Program-made: the position numbers and the translations under genes
The notes under the pieces: model-generated
Told to the model about the DNA's origin: nothing
Database searches by the model: none
Seen by the model: the letters and a program-made list of their open reading frames with translations, nothing else
Shown here: one piece after another, positions 45,655 through 55,658 of the stretch
How positions within the stretch are numbered: position 1 is the first letter of the stretch
Layout: every line of letters starts with the position of its first letter
Assembly: GCF_004363305.1 (NCBI RefSeq)
Contig: NZ_SNZA01000005.1
Span: 124,001-188,000 of the forward strand
Direction of reading: 5' to 3'
DNA: 64,000 bases
From: Marinomonas communis
GTDB lineage: Bacteria; Pseudomonadota; Gammaproteobacteria; Pseudomonadales; Marinomonadaceae

Positions 45655-46845
45655 TTAACGTTCGATGCGGGCAGCCATGAAAGCAAATACACTGCCCATG
45701 GCGCATATGAACCAGACCAGCCCGACTAAACCGTTTAGACCGTAAGCCGTGATCAAAGTGGCAAAGCTTGGGGGGCCGACGGTTGCACCTAAATTACCTA
45801 ACTGGGCGATCAGACCGTATCCATTTGCTTGCTCGTCACTGTTTCGTGCTAAGCGTGGAATCATCGCGAGCGCAGCTCCAGGGATCAGTCCAGCAAAGAG
45901 CACCATTTGGCCAACCACTAAGCAAAATGCCATCGCAGAGGATAGATTGCTAAACAGCACAAGTGCACCACAAGCAAGCCCAGCGTAAGCGACTTGAGCA
46001 ACTCGCTGTGGTCTCATCGCATACTGCGAGAGCGTGCCAGCGATAAACGTGCCTGCGGTACTTAGCAGGGGCAAGATGACTTGCATGGTGGCGCGCAACG
46101 AGTCCGATTCAATAAAGTTGGGGATATAAGTTAGCAACGAGACCAGTGTGCAGGTATAGAACACGAACACTAAACCCGGTAAGAGCGTTTGTGGGGTTCG
46201 GTAGATTTTGCCAAGCTTTTTAAAATATGGTTCGTTTGAAGCCACTGAACCTGAGTGGTAACGCTGTTCGTTTTTATCTAATAGTGCAATTAGGGCAATA
46301 GCCATACCGCCCATTAATAGCCCGTGGGTGAAATACAGGCCACTTAATTCAAAGTGGCTAATCAGAGATTTGCCAAATAAACCGGTTAGCGCAAATGCAA
46401 CACCAAAAAAAGTGCCCCATAGCCCCATGGTGATAGAGCGGTGTCTTGCTGCACTGAGTTTTGCGATCATGGTTGGTGCGGCAACAACAACACCCAACTG
46501 GGAAAAGCCTTCAAGGACGCGAGTTGCCATGACAATTTCAAATGTTGGCAGCAGAGATTGTACAAATGATAGTGATGCCCCAAGTATTAAGGCACCAATG
46601 AGCACTTTGCGATAACCAATCTTGCCTGCGATCAAGCCGGCTGTTACACCGAAAATAAGCCCAATAGTGCCAACGACAGAAATGGCTGCCCCTGTGAGAG
46701 TTGGGCCAGCCTGATAATACGTCAGCAGCTCATTATAGGATACGGAAAACTTCGCAAACTGCATGGCTGCGCTGATGCCTGCAAACCAGAGTAAAAATAT
46801 CTCAAGCCAAGCAGTTTGCTCTGACGCAGAGTTAGAGGAGGGCAT
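45655..46845 (-). CDS. Major facilitator superfamily transporter
   Basis: A 396-aa inner-membrane transporter with about 12 predicted helices. The loop 2-3 motif region GLIAGKIGYRKVLIGALILG and its second-half counterpart (QYAMRPQRVAQVA) are typical of MFS, as is RVLEGFSQLGVVVAAPTMIA in helix 4. A central cytoplasmic loop (about 190-215) separates the halves. Substrate unknown; pairing with a TetR gene hints at efflux or toxic-compound export. AAGGA lies 6 nt before the ATG. Confidence 0.9.
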   Translation of the reverse strand: MPSSNSASEQTAWLEIFLLWFAGISAAMQFAKFSVSYNELLTYYQAGPTLTGAAISVVGTIGLIFGVTAGLIAGKIGYRKVLIGALILGASLSFVQSLLPTFEIVMATRVLEGFSQLGVVVAAPTMIAKLSAARHRSITMGLWGTFFGVAFALTGLFGKSLISHFELSGLYFTHGLLMGGMAIALIALLDKNEQRYHSGSVASNEPYFKKLGKIYRTPQTLLPGLVFVFYTCTLVSLLTYIPNFIESDSLRATMQVILPLLSTAGTFIAGTLSQYAMRPQRVAQVAYAGLACGALVLFSNLSSAMAFCLVVGQMVLFAGLIPGAALAMIPRLARNSDEQANGYGLIAQLGNLGATVGPPSFATLITAYGLNGLVGLVWFICAMGSVFAFMAARIER

Positions 46846-46864
46846 GGAGTGTCCTTATTCGTAA

Positions 46865-46909
46865 TGACCATTTTGGATTTTAGAGCGTGCATTCTAAACC
46901 GTATGGTCA
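46865..46909. promoter_or_regulatory. Nested dyads upstream of the MFS gene
   Basis: Outer TGACCAT (46865-46871) / ATGGTCA (46903-46909) and inner TTTAGA-N8-TCTAAA (46879-46898). It may be a TetR-type operator for the transporter gene or a hairpin ending the GGDEF-EAL transcript; there is no T-tract. Confidence 0.5.
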
Positions 46910-46923
46910 ATAATGTCCCTAAG

Positions 46924-49386
46924 TCATCCTGCCTTTTGTTCTGCCAGCAATTGTAGTAATTCCTCTTTATCGATTGGGTAAGATAAGTAATATCCTTGGG
47001 CCGCATCACAACCAATGTCCTTTAGCGATTGTAATTGCAAGTCTGTTTCCACACCTTCGGCAATGGCTTGTAAGTTCAGACCTTTAGCTATGGATAAGAT
47101 AGATTCGATGATGACATAATCGACAGAATCATCACCTAAACCGCTAATGAAGCTTCTATCTAGTTTCAATACATCGACTGGAAGGTGTTTCAATGTGGCC
47201 AAAGACGAATAGCCAGTACCAAAATCATCTATCGCAATCTTAAACCCTAGCTGCTTGATCTGCTCGATGGATTGTTGGCACTGTTCGATATTTGTGATCA
47301 TGTCACGCTCCGTAAGCTCTAGCGTGATGCGCTGAGAAATGGTCGGCGCTTGTTCGTGGCGTTCTGTAAGGTGTTGCAGCAACTGTTCTGAAAAGAGCTT
47401 CCGGCCTGAGAAGTTTACGGAAATTTTAAAGTCATCGTCGATGGCGCCTTGTTCTATCCACTCCAACAAATCTTCGAATATCAAGTTGAAGACGTAGTCA
47501 TCAAGATCCACTATGATGCCGGTCTGTTCCGCGACATCCAAGAACTCTGCAGGTCTCAATATGCCTTTGCTTGGGTGATTCCAGCGTACTAAAGCTTCAG
47601 CCCCAAAAATTCTGCCGCTAAACGTATCGTATTGAGGCTGATAGACAACAAACAGTTCATTATTTATCAGTGCACGTTTCAAACCTGAACTTTTGGACAT
47701 GACTTCATGGGCTTCAGAGGTCATAGAATGTTTGTAGACTCTGAAATCGTCTCGACCACCACGTTTGGCGTGATACATAGCGGTATCTGCGTTTCGCACT
47801 AAGGTTTCAGCAGTGTCGCCATGTTCTGGGTACAAACATACGCCTATACTACTGCTCACAAAAACCGTTTCGCTTTCAACATTGAAAGGCTGTCTTAACG
47901 ACTCATTAATAGCCCTAGCCAGCTCTGTAACGCTGTCCATTGTTTTCGCTGAATAGCATAAAATCATGAATTCATCGCCACCTAACCTTGAGGCAATATC
48001 TTGTCCTTGGGTCAGTTGTTTCAGACGTCTTGCTACCTCAATCAATAACTCATCGCCAATGTTGTGCCCTAGCGAGTCGTTGACGGTTTTAAAGTGATCG
48101 ATGTCTAAATAAAGAATAGAAAAGACTCTTGAGGCATGTCCTGCCCCTTGAGTGGCTTTGTTTAGGCGCTTGTATATCAATAGTCGATTCGCTAGACCTG
48201 TTAGCGGGTCTTGGTGAGCCAGTGCGTTCAGTTTTGAACGTTCGTCTTCTAGGTCGCTGTAGGTTCTTTTTAAGCGTGCAGACATACGGTTAAAGGCGCT
48301 TTCGATAACTTCCCATTCATCGAGGCGATCGAGTCTAACAGGGTGGTCAAAGTTGTTCTGCTCGATTTGATGGAAGCTACTTTTTAGCTCTTTTAGTGGC
48401 TTAGTAATGTGTCGCTTAACCATCATGAGGGTAACGGTAATGCCAAAAAATAACGCCACAAAGCTGGAAATAAATACCCAAGCACGCATAACGATTAGGT
48501 CACTTTTAACATCATTGGAAATACGTATTGCACTGCGTTGTACGGCTTGCTCAGTATTGGCAACGTAGCCAATAAGATTGGTCTGAGAATCTACGAGCGA
48601 TCCCATAACCGACCATCTTTGATCAAGGTTTGCTGTCATTTTACGTAACGCGGCTCGGTAGCGACGAATGGTTCTTTGAATGGCGTTTTGCGCTTGACTA
48701 ACGTCTTTGTTAAAGCGGCGCATGTTAGTCAAATGCATAGCGAGAATATTGAGCTCTTTCTCGACTTTAATGATGACGACTTGTTCCGTATCTGGAGTAA
48801 TCCGACTGCGTACTGAGGCTGCCATTTTTCCGGCGCTTAGGTAGGTTTCTCGAATGAAGTGCATAATATCCAGCTCGTCGCTGAATGGCCGTTTTGGAGA
48901 ACTGATTGCCTGCGTGACAAAATACTTAGCCAGCTCGCTGTCTAGCTGATCAATCTCTTGTCCAAGTTGTGTATCAATCACGGACAGCTCTTTTAAAATC
49001 CGGTTTAAGGTTACGGAGTTACCGATAAAGCGATGAAAGTCGACGATAAACTCATCCATTCGTAAGACGAAAGGCTCGTCATCGGATAGTGCTCTGATGT
49101 TTTGTAATTGCTCGTCAATATTAAAGCCTTCTTCCGATAGGATGGCTTCATCATAAAGAAAGGTTTGCTCTAATAACCTAACGCGAGAAGATAGCTCGAA
49201 AATCTCTCGGCTGACCATGGAATTGACAGTCAGCTCCTGAACGTGACGCGCGGATTCCTGTTCTAACAGAGACTCAATGGAAAAGAGTGAGCGAATCAAA
49301 AAGCCGATGCCAAGGCCAAAAATACAAAATAAGACAATGACGGTTAGCGCGAATCTTGCGCTTAGACTGACTCGTTTAAAGATCAT
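46924..49386 (-). CDS. Membrane GGDEF-EAL protein with HAMP domain
   Basis: An 820-aa inner-membrane receptor: TM1 (about 12-32), a periplasmic domain of about 270 residues that is largely helical, TM2 (about 305-325), HAMP (about 325-380), GGDEF (SRLGGDEFMILC) and EAL. The GGDEF has QGQD where the RxxD I-site would be. The EAL set is complete by eye: EALVRW, VNFSGRKL, ELTERD, IDDFGTGYSSLATLKHLPVD and AEGVET, so phosphodiesterase activity is likely. It overlaps the binding-protein gene upstream by 4 bp, implying the receptor reads a periplasmic binding protein, as MbaA reads NspS. Confidence 0.92.
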   Translation of the reverse strand: MIFKRVSLSARFALTVIVLFCIFGLGIGFLIRSLFSIESLLEQESARHVQELTVNSMVSREIFELSSRVRLLEQTFLYDEAILSEEGFNIDEQLQNIRALSDDEPFVLRMDEFIVDFHRFIGNSVTLNRILKELSVIDTQLGQEIDQLDSELAKYFVTQAISSPKRPFSDELDIMHFIRETYLSAGKMAASVRSRITPDTEQVVIIKVEKELNILAMHLTNMRRFNKDVSQAQNAIQRTIRRYRAALRKMTANLDQRWSVMGSLVDSQTNLIGYVANTEQAVQRSAIRISNDVKSDLIVMRAWVFISSFVALFFGITVTLMMVKRHITKPLKELKSSFHQIEQNNFDHPVRLDRLDEWEVIESAFNRMSARLKRTYSDLEDERSKLNALAHQDPLTGLANRLLIYKRLNKATQGAGHASRVFSILYLDIDHFKTVNDSLGHNIGDELLIEVARRLKQLTQGQDIASRLGGDEFMILCYSAKTMDSVTELARAINESLRQPFNVESETVFVSSSIGVCLYPEHGDTAETLVRNADTAMYHAKRGGRDDFRVYKHSMTSEAHEVMSKSSGLKRALINNELFVVYQPQYDTFSGRIFGAEALVRWNHPSKGILRPAEFLDVAEQTGIIVDLDDYVFNLIFEDLLEWIEQGAIDDDFKISVNFSGRKLFSEQLLQHLTERHEQAPTISQRITLELTERDMITNIEQCQQSIEQIKQLGFKIAIDDFGTGYSSLATLKHLPVDVLKLDRSFISGLGDDSVDYVIIESILSIAKGLNLQAIAEGVETDLQLQSLKDIGCDAAQGYYLSYPIDKEELLQLLAEQKAG

Positions 49387-50501
49387 TTCCAGATCCTCAT
49401 GTACGCTTCCCGATAATGATTCTGTGGGTCATATACACCTATTTTTCTATCTATGGTTCTTATATTGTCGTGCACAACGAGGTGAATCGGTGTTTCGAAT
49501 TGGCTGGGTGGCATGTTATGAAAGGCGCGATTAAATTCATCGACAATTTGCCACCCTTGCATAAATAAAGGCTCTGGAACAGTTGCCAATTGAAAAGACT
49601 GATTACGGATTCGTTGGTAAGCTTCAAAACTGCCATCACCTGCGGAAATGCTTTTCGGTAGCAAGTGATGATTTTGGCCCGATGCAATTAACGATGGAAT
49701 AGCAAAATCTATGTATAAATCGTTGATGACTAAGAAGTGAGTAATCTGACGAGGATACTGCTGTAGTAGTCGACCAATGGTATCAGGCATTTCGTCAGCA
49801 ATATTATCTAAAGGAATGTCTTCTATCGAAAGCAGTTCACACTGGGCACACTGTTCAATAGCTTCTGCCATGCTATGAGCTTTTAGCATTGCAATGCTAT
49901 AGTTCGAGTCAGTGAAAATAACGACTTTCGCATGCTCTTTGGTATCCACAATGGCTAGCGATGCAGCGATCTCTCCGACCTTTTGTGCATCAGTTGTTAT
50001 GTTAGTAAACAACCCAAGATCTGGCTCTACTTTCGTAGTATTCGCAGCATGCCACCCTATCACAGTGATCCCCAATTTTTGGGCTGCTTGAAGTGTTTGT
50101 TCGTGATACTTTGCATCAATACCACCTAGCACAATGCCATCAGGCTTGAGCATAATAGCGCGGCTAAGAGCTGCTGCCTGACGTACTTTTGAGCCATTCC
50201 CATCCAGTAGACGTAAATTCCAATCTAAGTTTGAGATCGCATCGGTCATGCCTTTTGCGATGCTATTGACCCCATCATTTCTGAGGTCTGATGCGACAAA
50301 GATTAACTGCTTTTTACTGCTGATTTTGGGGCCTGTTATTGGGCCAGACCATGTCGTATTTTCTTCAATAGCGGCATTGACCTGCTGTTTGATGCTCGAA
50401 TAATCATAGGCCATAACATGACCAACGAGTGCGCTGCTTAATAACAGAGTCACTACACTTAGTCGCTTTAGGGCATCAGAAAAACAAATTAATCGCTTCA
50501 C
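49383..50501 (-). CDS. Periplasmic sugar-type substrate-binding protein
   Basis: A 372-aa type I periplasmic binding protein (Peripla_BP_4-like). The signal peptide ends HVMA-YD near residue 31; the core has LIFVASDLRNDGVNSIAKGM, LKPDGIVLGGID and GITVIGWHAANT, typical of ribose/galactose- or AI-2-binding proteins. There is no transporter gene; instead the next gene, overlapping by 4 bp, is the GGDEF-EAL receptor, so the protein most likely senses rather than imports. Start is GTG 50501. It is divergent from the LuxP-like gene. Confidence 0.85.
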   Translation of the reverse strand: MKRLICFSDALKRLSVVTLLLSSALVGHVMAYDYSSIKQQVNAAIEENTTWSGPITGPKISSKKQLIFVASDLRNDGVNSIAKGMTDAISNLDWNLRLLDGNGSKVRQAAALSRAIMLKPDGIVLGGIDAKYHEQTLQAAQKLGITVIGWHAANTTKVEPDLGLFTNITTDAQKVGEIAASLAIVDTKEHAKVVIFTDSNYSIAMLKAHSMAEAIEQCAQCELLSIEDIPLDNIADEMPDTIGRLLQQYPRQITHFLVINDLYIDFAIPSLIASGQNHHLLPKSISAGDGSFEAYQRIRNQSFQLATVPEPLFMQGWQIVDEFNRAFHNMPPSQFETPIHLVVHDNIRTIDRKIGVYDPQNHYREAYMRIWK

Positions 50502-50612
50502 GGTTACAAACCATTACCTTTTAAAGTTCATGTAGTAAGGAAATTCCGTGTACCTTTTCGTTCTTATTGTATGCTTTAAAGCATGATTTGACTGTTTTTA
50601 TAGGAATGATAA

Positions 50613-51728
50613 ATGTCTATATTTGTAAAAAGTGTGCTGATCGGTGCGCTTCTGCCAAGTGTCGCCATGGCTTCAAATACAGCTCTCCCCGAACATGATT
50701 ACCCGTATTGGTTGCCTGATGAAGTGAACCAAGAAGGTGTTTTAGATGCCTTTCAGACGGTAGTTAGTGCGCCTGCAAAGACATTAGACTTAGAGATGAC
50801 GCAACCTATTCAAATAGCTTTGATTTACCCTAGTGCGGATCTGTCGGACTTTTGGGTTAGTAATTACAAAGCTCTAACGGCTCGCTTGAATGACTTGGGG
50901 ATTCAATACCGCATCGATGAATACAGCTCACGTCAGATTGAACACTCTCTGCAAACGCGTTACACCAATGAGGTTCTAAAACGAGCAGAACAATACGATT
51001 ATGTGATCTTTGGGCCATCAGAGCTGTCAGTGCAAGCGGATAACATTCAACTTTTGTCGGCGATTGATACTTTTAAAACCTATGTTTGGGCGTTCCATAC
51101 ACCGATCAAAAGCTGGACGCATCAGCCTGATGCGTGGTTTGATTTCTCCAGCTCTGCTGGCGCCCAAGTGTTATGTGATTTTATGCTGCAACGCCTTGGT
51201 GAAGACGTCTATTTTGCTATGAATCGAGGTATACCGGGGATTACTGACGATCAGCGCTCGGGAGAGTTTAAGTCGTGCGTTGAAACAGAGGGAAATTGGC
51301 TAAGCTTGTATGAGCACTTTGGTCAGTATCAAGCAGGAGGTGGTCGTGATGGTGCGGCGTTAATTACAGAAAGTTTTCCGGAAGTCACTATGCTTCACAA
51401 CGCCAATACGGCTATGACGCTCGGAGCACTAGAGTATCTGAAAGAGCACCAATTAATGAACCAACTGTATGTGACTGGGTGGGGGGGCACCGCTGCAGAA
51501 ATTGATCAAATTAAACAGGGCTATCTGAATGCGACACCTATGCGTATGGGCGATGACGTGGGAGTAGCAACCGCTGAGGCGATTAAATTGACTCTCGAAA
51601 ATAAGGTTGATCAAGTCCCTAAAGTGTATCTAGGCCGTATCCAAGTTGTCGATGATCAGATGTCTAACGAAGAGATTAACGCACTGACCTCTGAGGCATT
51701 TCGCTACTCAAGTCGTCCAGCACCATAA
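50613..51728 (+). CDS. LuxP-like periplasmic binding protein
   Basis: A 371-aa protein resembling Vibrio LuxP, the autoinducer-2 receptor. Shared segments recalled from LuxP: YPSADLSDFWVSN (LuxP YPGQQVSDYWVRN), VTGWGGTAAEIDQIKQG and PMRMGDDVGVATAEAIK. Of LuxP ligand contacts, the Ser and Trp of SDFW, an Arg in TDDQRSGEF, the Trp of GWGG and the Arg of MRM are kept; the Gln before SDxW is Asp, and the Asn in the hinge strand is Ala. AI-2 or another ligand is therefore possible. Signal peptide ends AMA-SN near 20. No luxQ is adjacent; the GGDEF-EAL receptor operon is divergent. Confidence 0.82.
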   Translation: MSIFVKSVLIGALLPSVAMASNTALPEHDYPYWLPDEVNQEGVLDAFQTVVSAPAKTLDLEMTQPIQIALIYPSADLSDFWVSNYKALTARLNDLGIQYRIDEYSSRQIEHSLQTRYTNEVLKRAEQYDYVIFGPSELSVQADNIQLLSAIDTFKTYVWAFHTPIKSWTHQPDAWFDFSSSAGAQVLCDFMLQRLGEDVYFAMNRGIPGITDDQRSGEFKSCVETEGNWLSLYEHFGQYQAGGGRDGAALITESFPEVTMLHNANTAMTLGALEYLKEHQLMNQLYVTGWGGTAAEIDQIKQGYLNATPMRMGDDVGVATAEAIKLTLENKVDQVPKVYLGRIQVVDDQMSNEEINALTSEAFRYSSRPAP

Positions 51729-51797
51729 GCTAATTTGCAAGGGCTAATGCGCTGTTTTGTTATTTGCTGAGAGGGCGGGGTTTGCAATCATGAGTAG

Positions 51798-53849
<2,052 letters not shown>

Positions 53850-53850
53850 A

Positions 53851-53871
53851 AGAGGACGATACCAGTCCTCT
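53851..53871 (+). terminator. Hairpin after fadH
   Basis: AGAGGAC-N7-GTCCTCT, a 7-bp perfect stem directly after the fadH stop, followed by TCCT. Weak T-tract; probable terminator. Confidence 0.55.
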
Positions 53872-53912
53872 TCCTACTCAACGATACAGAGCAATGATTA
53901 AGAGGACAGGTT

Positions 53913-54527
53913 ATGAAACAGCTTCTTTTAACCAGTGCCGTGACATTCGCGGCACTGAATATGACTACCCCAGCTATGGCGCAAGAGCACAGCTTGATTG
54001 TTGCTGGCGGCTGCTTTTGGTGTGTCGAATCCGACTTTGAAAGCATTGAAGGTGTCACCGATGTGGTGTCAGGCTACATCGGTGGGCACGTTGCCAACCC
54101 TACTTATCAGCAAGTAGCTGGCAAAAAAACAGGGCACTACGAAGCCGTCAAAATTACCTTTGACGATGACGTCGTTAGCCTACGAGAACTTACCGATTAT
54201 TTTTGGTTAACCATCGACCCCACCGATTCAAAAGGGCAATTCTGCGATAAAGGAGACCCTTATCGCACCGGCTTGTTCTATCAAAATGCGCAACAGCACG
54301 ACGTGTTCAAAGCCTCACTTGCAAGCACTGTTCAAAGCAAACCTTTTGACGCCGACATCGTCACCGAAATCCTCCCTGCGAGTACCTTCTACCTAGCCGA
54401 AGACTACCACCAAGACTACTACCTGAAAAACAACCTTCGGTACAAGTTCTACCGCTTCAACTGCGGGCGCGATGCACGCATCGAAGAGCTATGGGGGAGT
54501 GTGGCTAGTAAGAAATATCAGCATTAA
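53913..54527 (+). CDS. msrA: Periplasmic peptide-methionine (S)-S-oxide reductase
   Basis: MsrA (204 aa) reduces methionine-S-sulfoxide in proteins. The catalytic motif is GGCFWCVE; SGYIGGHVANPTYQQV and HYEAVKITFD are conserved. A signal peptide (MKQLLLTSAVTFAALNMTTP, AMA-QE cleavage) indicates export, unlike the cytoplasmic E. coli enzyme, so it would repair periplasmic proteins and need a membrane electron donor. A later Cys (FNCGRDARI) may be the resolving cysteine. GAGG is 7 nt upstream. It is the last gene before the CRISPR-Cas locus. Confidence 0.93.
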   Translation: MKQLLLTSAVTFAALNMTTPAMAQEHSLIVAGGCFWCVESDFESIEGVTDVVSGYIGGHVANPTYQQVAGKKTGHYEAVKITFDDDVVSLRELTDYFWLTIDPTDSKGQFCDKGDPYRTGLFYQNAQQHDVFKASLASTVQSKPFDADIVTEILPASTFYLAEDYHQDYYLKNNLRYKFYRFNCGRDARIEELWGSVASKKYQH

Positions 54528-54595
54528 AAAAAGTGATCTTTAAATTTTTGTGTCCGTTCATTTATAGCTACTAATAGACAGGGTCTGCTAACTAT

Positions 54596-54633
54596 GCCAA
54601 CCTAGCTCTTGCTTCAGTTAGGGCTAGGTCGGC
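54596..54633 (+). promoter_or_regulatory. Strong hairpin upstream of cas1
   Basis: GCC-A-ACCTAGCTCT pairs with AGGGCTAGGT-C-GGC: 13 pairs (one G-U) interrupted by one mismatch, loop TGCTTCAGTT. No T-tract follows, so it is an unlikely terminator. It lies 56 bp before the cas1 ATG and could be an operator or a leader structure controlling cas expression. Confidence 0.5.
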
Positions 54634-54688
54634 TACAACTAATTGATTTAGTTACATAGTGTCATGGAAGATACAAAGGATTCTACTT

Positions 54689-55657
54689 ATGGATCAGTTC
54701 TCCCCAACGGATATTAAAACGATTTTGCACTCAAAGCGTGCAAATATGTATTACCTCGAATATTGCCGGGTATTGGTCAAAGATGGCCGTGTGGAGTATG
54801 TCACGGATGAAGGCAAACAGTCTTACTATTGGAATATTCCTATTGCCAATACCACCACGCTTTTATTGGGTAATGGTACGTCGATTACACAAGCTGCTGT
54901 ACGCGAGCTTGCTAAAGCTGGTGTACTGATTGGTTTTTGTGGTGGCGGTGGTGCACCATTATTTTCTACCAATGAAGTCGATTTTGATGTCTCTTTCTTT
55001 AGTCCGCAAAGTGAATACCGCCCAGTAGGTTATTTGCAAAACTGGGTTTCATTTTGGTTTGACGAAGCCAAGCGGTTAGACGCTGCCAAACTTATTCAAA
55101 AATATCGTATCGAATTTACCAAAGCGCAGTGGCTTAAGAACAAGCAGCTAAAGGAATCTGGATTAGCCATTAATGTAGCCGATCTAAATAAAGCGTTAGA
55201 ACAGTTTGAACAGCAAGTAGAAGAAGCCAAAGATACGCAATCGTTAATGCTAAGCGAAGCTCGCTTAACTAAGGCGCTTTATAAAATCATTTGCACAGTG
55301 ACTGGTTACAATGATTTTTCAAGGGTGAAACAAGGCGCGGGGACGGATTTTGCAAATCGTTTTTTAGATCACGGTAATTATCTTGCCTATGGTCTGGGTG
55401 CTACCGCGACTTGGGTGCTAGGACTTCCTCATGGCTTGTCGGTTCTGCATGGTAAAACACGCCGTGGCGGTTTAGTGTTTGATGCAGCGGATCTAGTGAA
55501 AGATGCGGTTGTTCTCCCTCAGGCTTTCCTGAGTGCGATGAATGGCGATACAGAACAAGAGTTTCGCCAAGCCTGCATTGGGGCGGTGCGTCAAAGTGAA
55601 GCACTCGATTTTATGATCGACAGTCTTAAAGCGATCAGTGAGGAGTGCTGCGCTTAG
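54689..55657 (+). CDS. cas1: Type I-F CRISPR-associated endonuclease Cas1
   Basis: Cas1 (322 aa) is the integrase that, with Cas2, inserts new spacers. The N-terminal beta domain has YYLEYCRVLVKDGRVEYVTD, and the catalytic alpha domain has the metal-binding residues in SEARLTKALYKIICTVTGYN (Glu), GLPHGLSVLHGKTRRGGLVF (His) and DAADLVKD (Asp). AAAGGA 8 nt upstream supports ATG 54689; the GTG at 54659 has no ribosome binding site. The next gene starts 1 bp after the stop, and in type I-F Cas2 is fused to Cas3. Confidence 0.95.
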   Translation: MDQFSPTDIKTILHSKRANMYYLEYCRVLVKDGRVEYVTDEGKQSYYWNIPIANTTTLLLGNGTSITQAAVRELAKAGVLIGFCGGGGAPLFSTNEVDFDVSFFSPQSEYRPVGYLQNWVSFWFDEAKRLDAAKLIQKYRIEFTKAQWLKNKQLKESGLAINVADLNKALEQFEQQVEEAKDTQSLMLSEARLTKALYKIICTVTGYNDFSRVKQGAGTDFANRFLDHGNYLAYGLGATATWVLGLPHGLSVLHGKTRRGGLVFDAADLVKDAVVLPQAFLSAMNGDTEQEFRQACIGAVRQSEALDFMIDSLKAISEECCA

Positions 55658-55658
55658 T

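Noticed and set aside
50502..50612. Palindromic sequence around the TGCTTTAAAGC-like stretch before the LuxP-like gene
   Set aside because: A short AT-rich dyad seems present, but I could not fix its exact extent, so it is not listed as a regulatory site.
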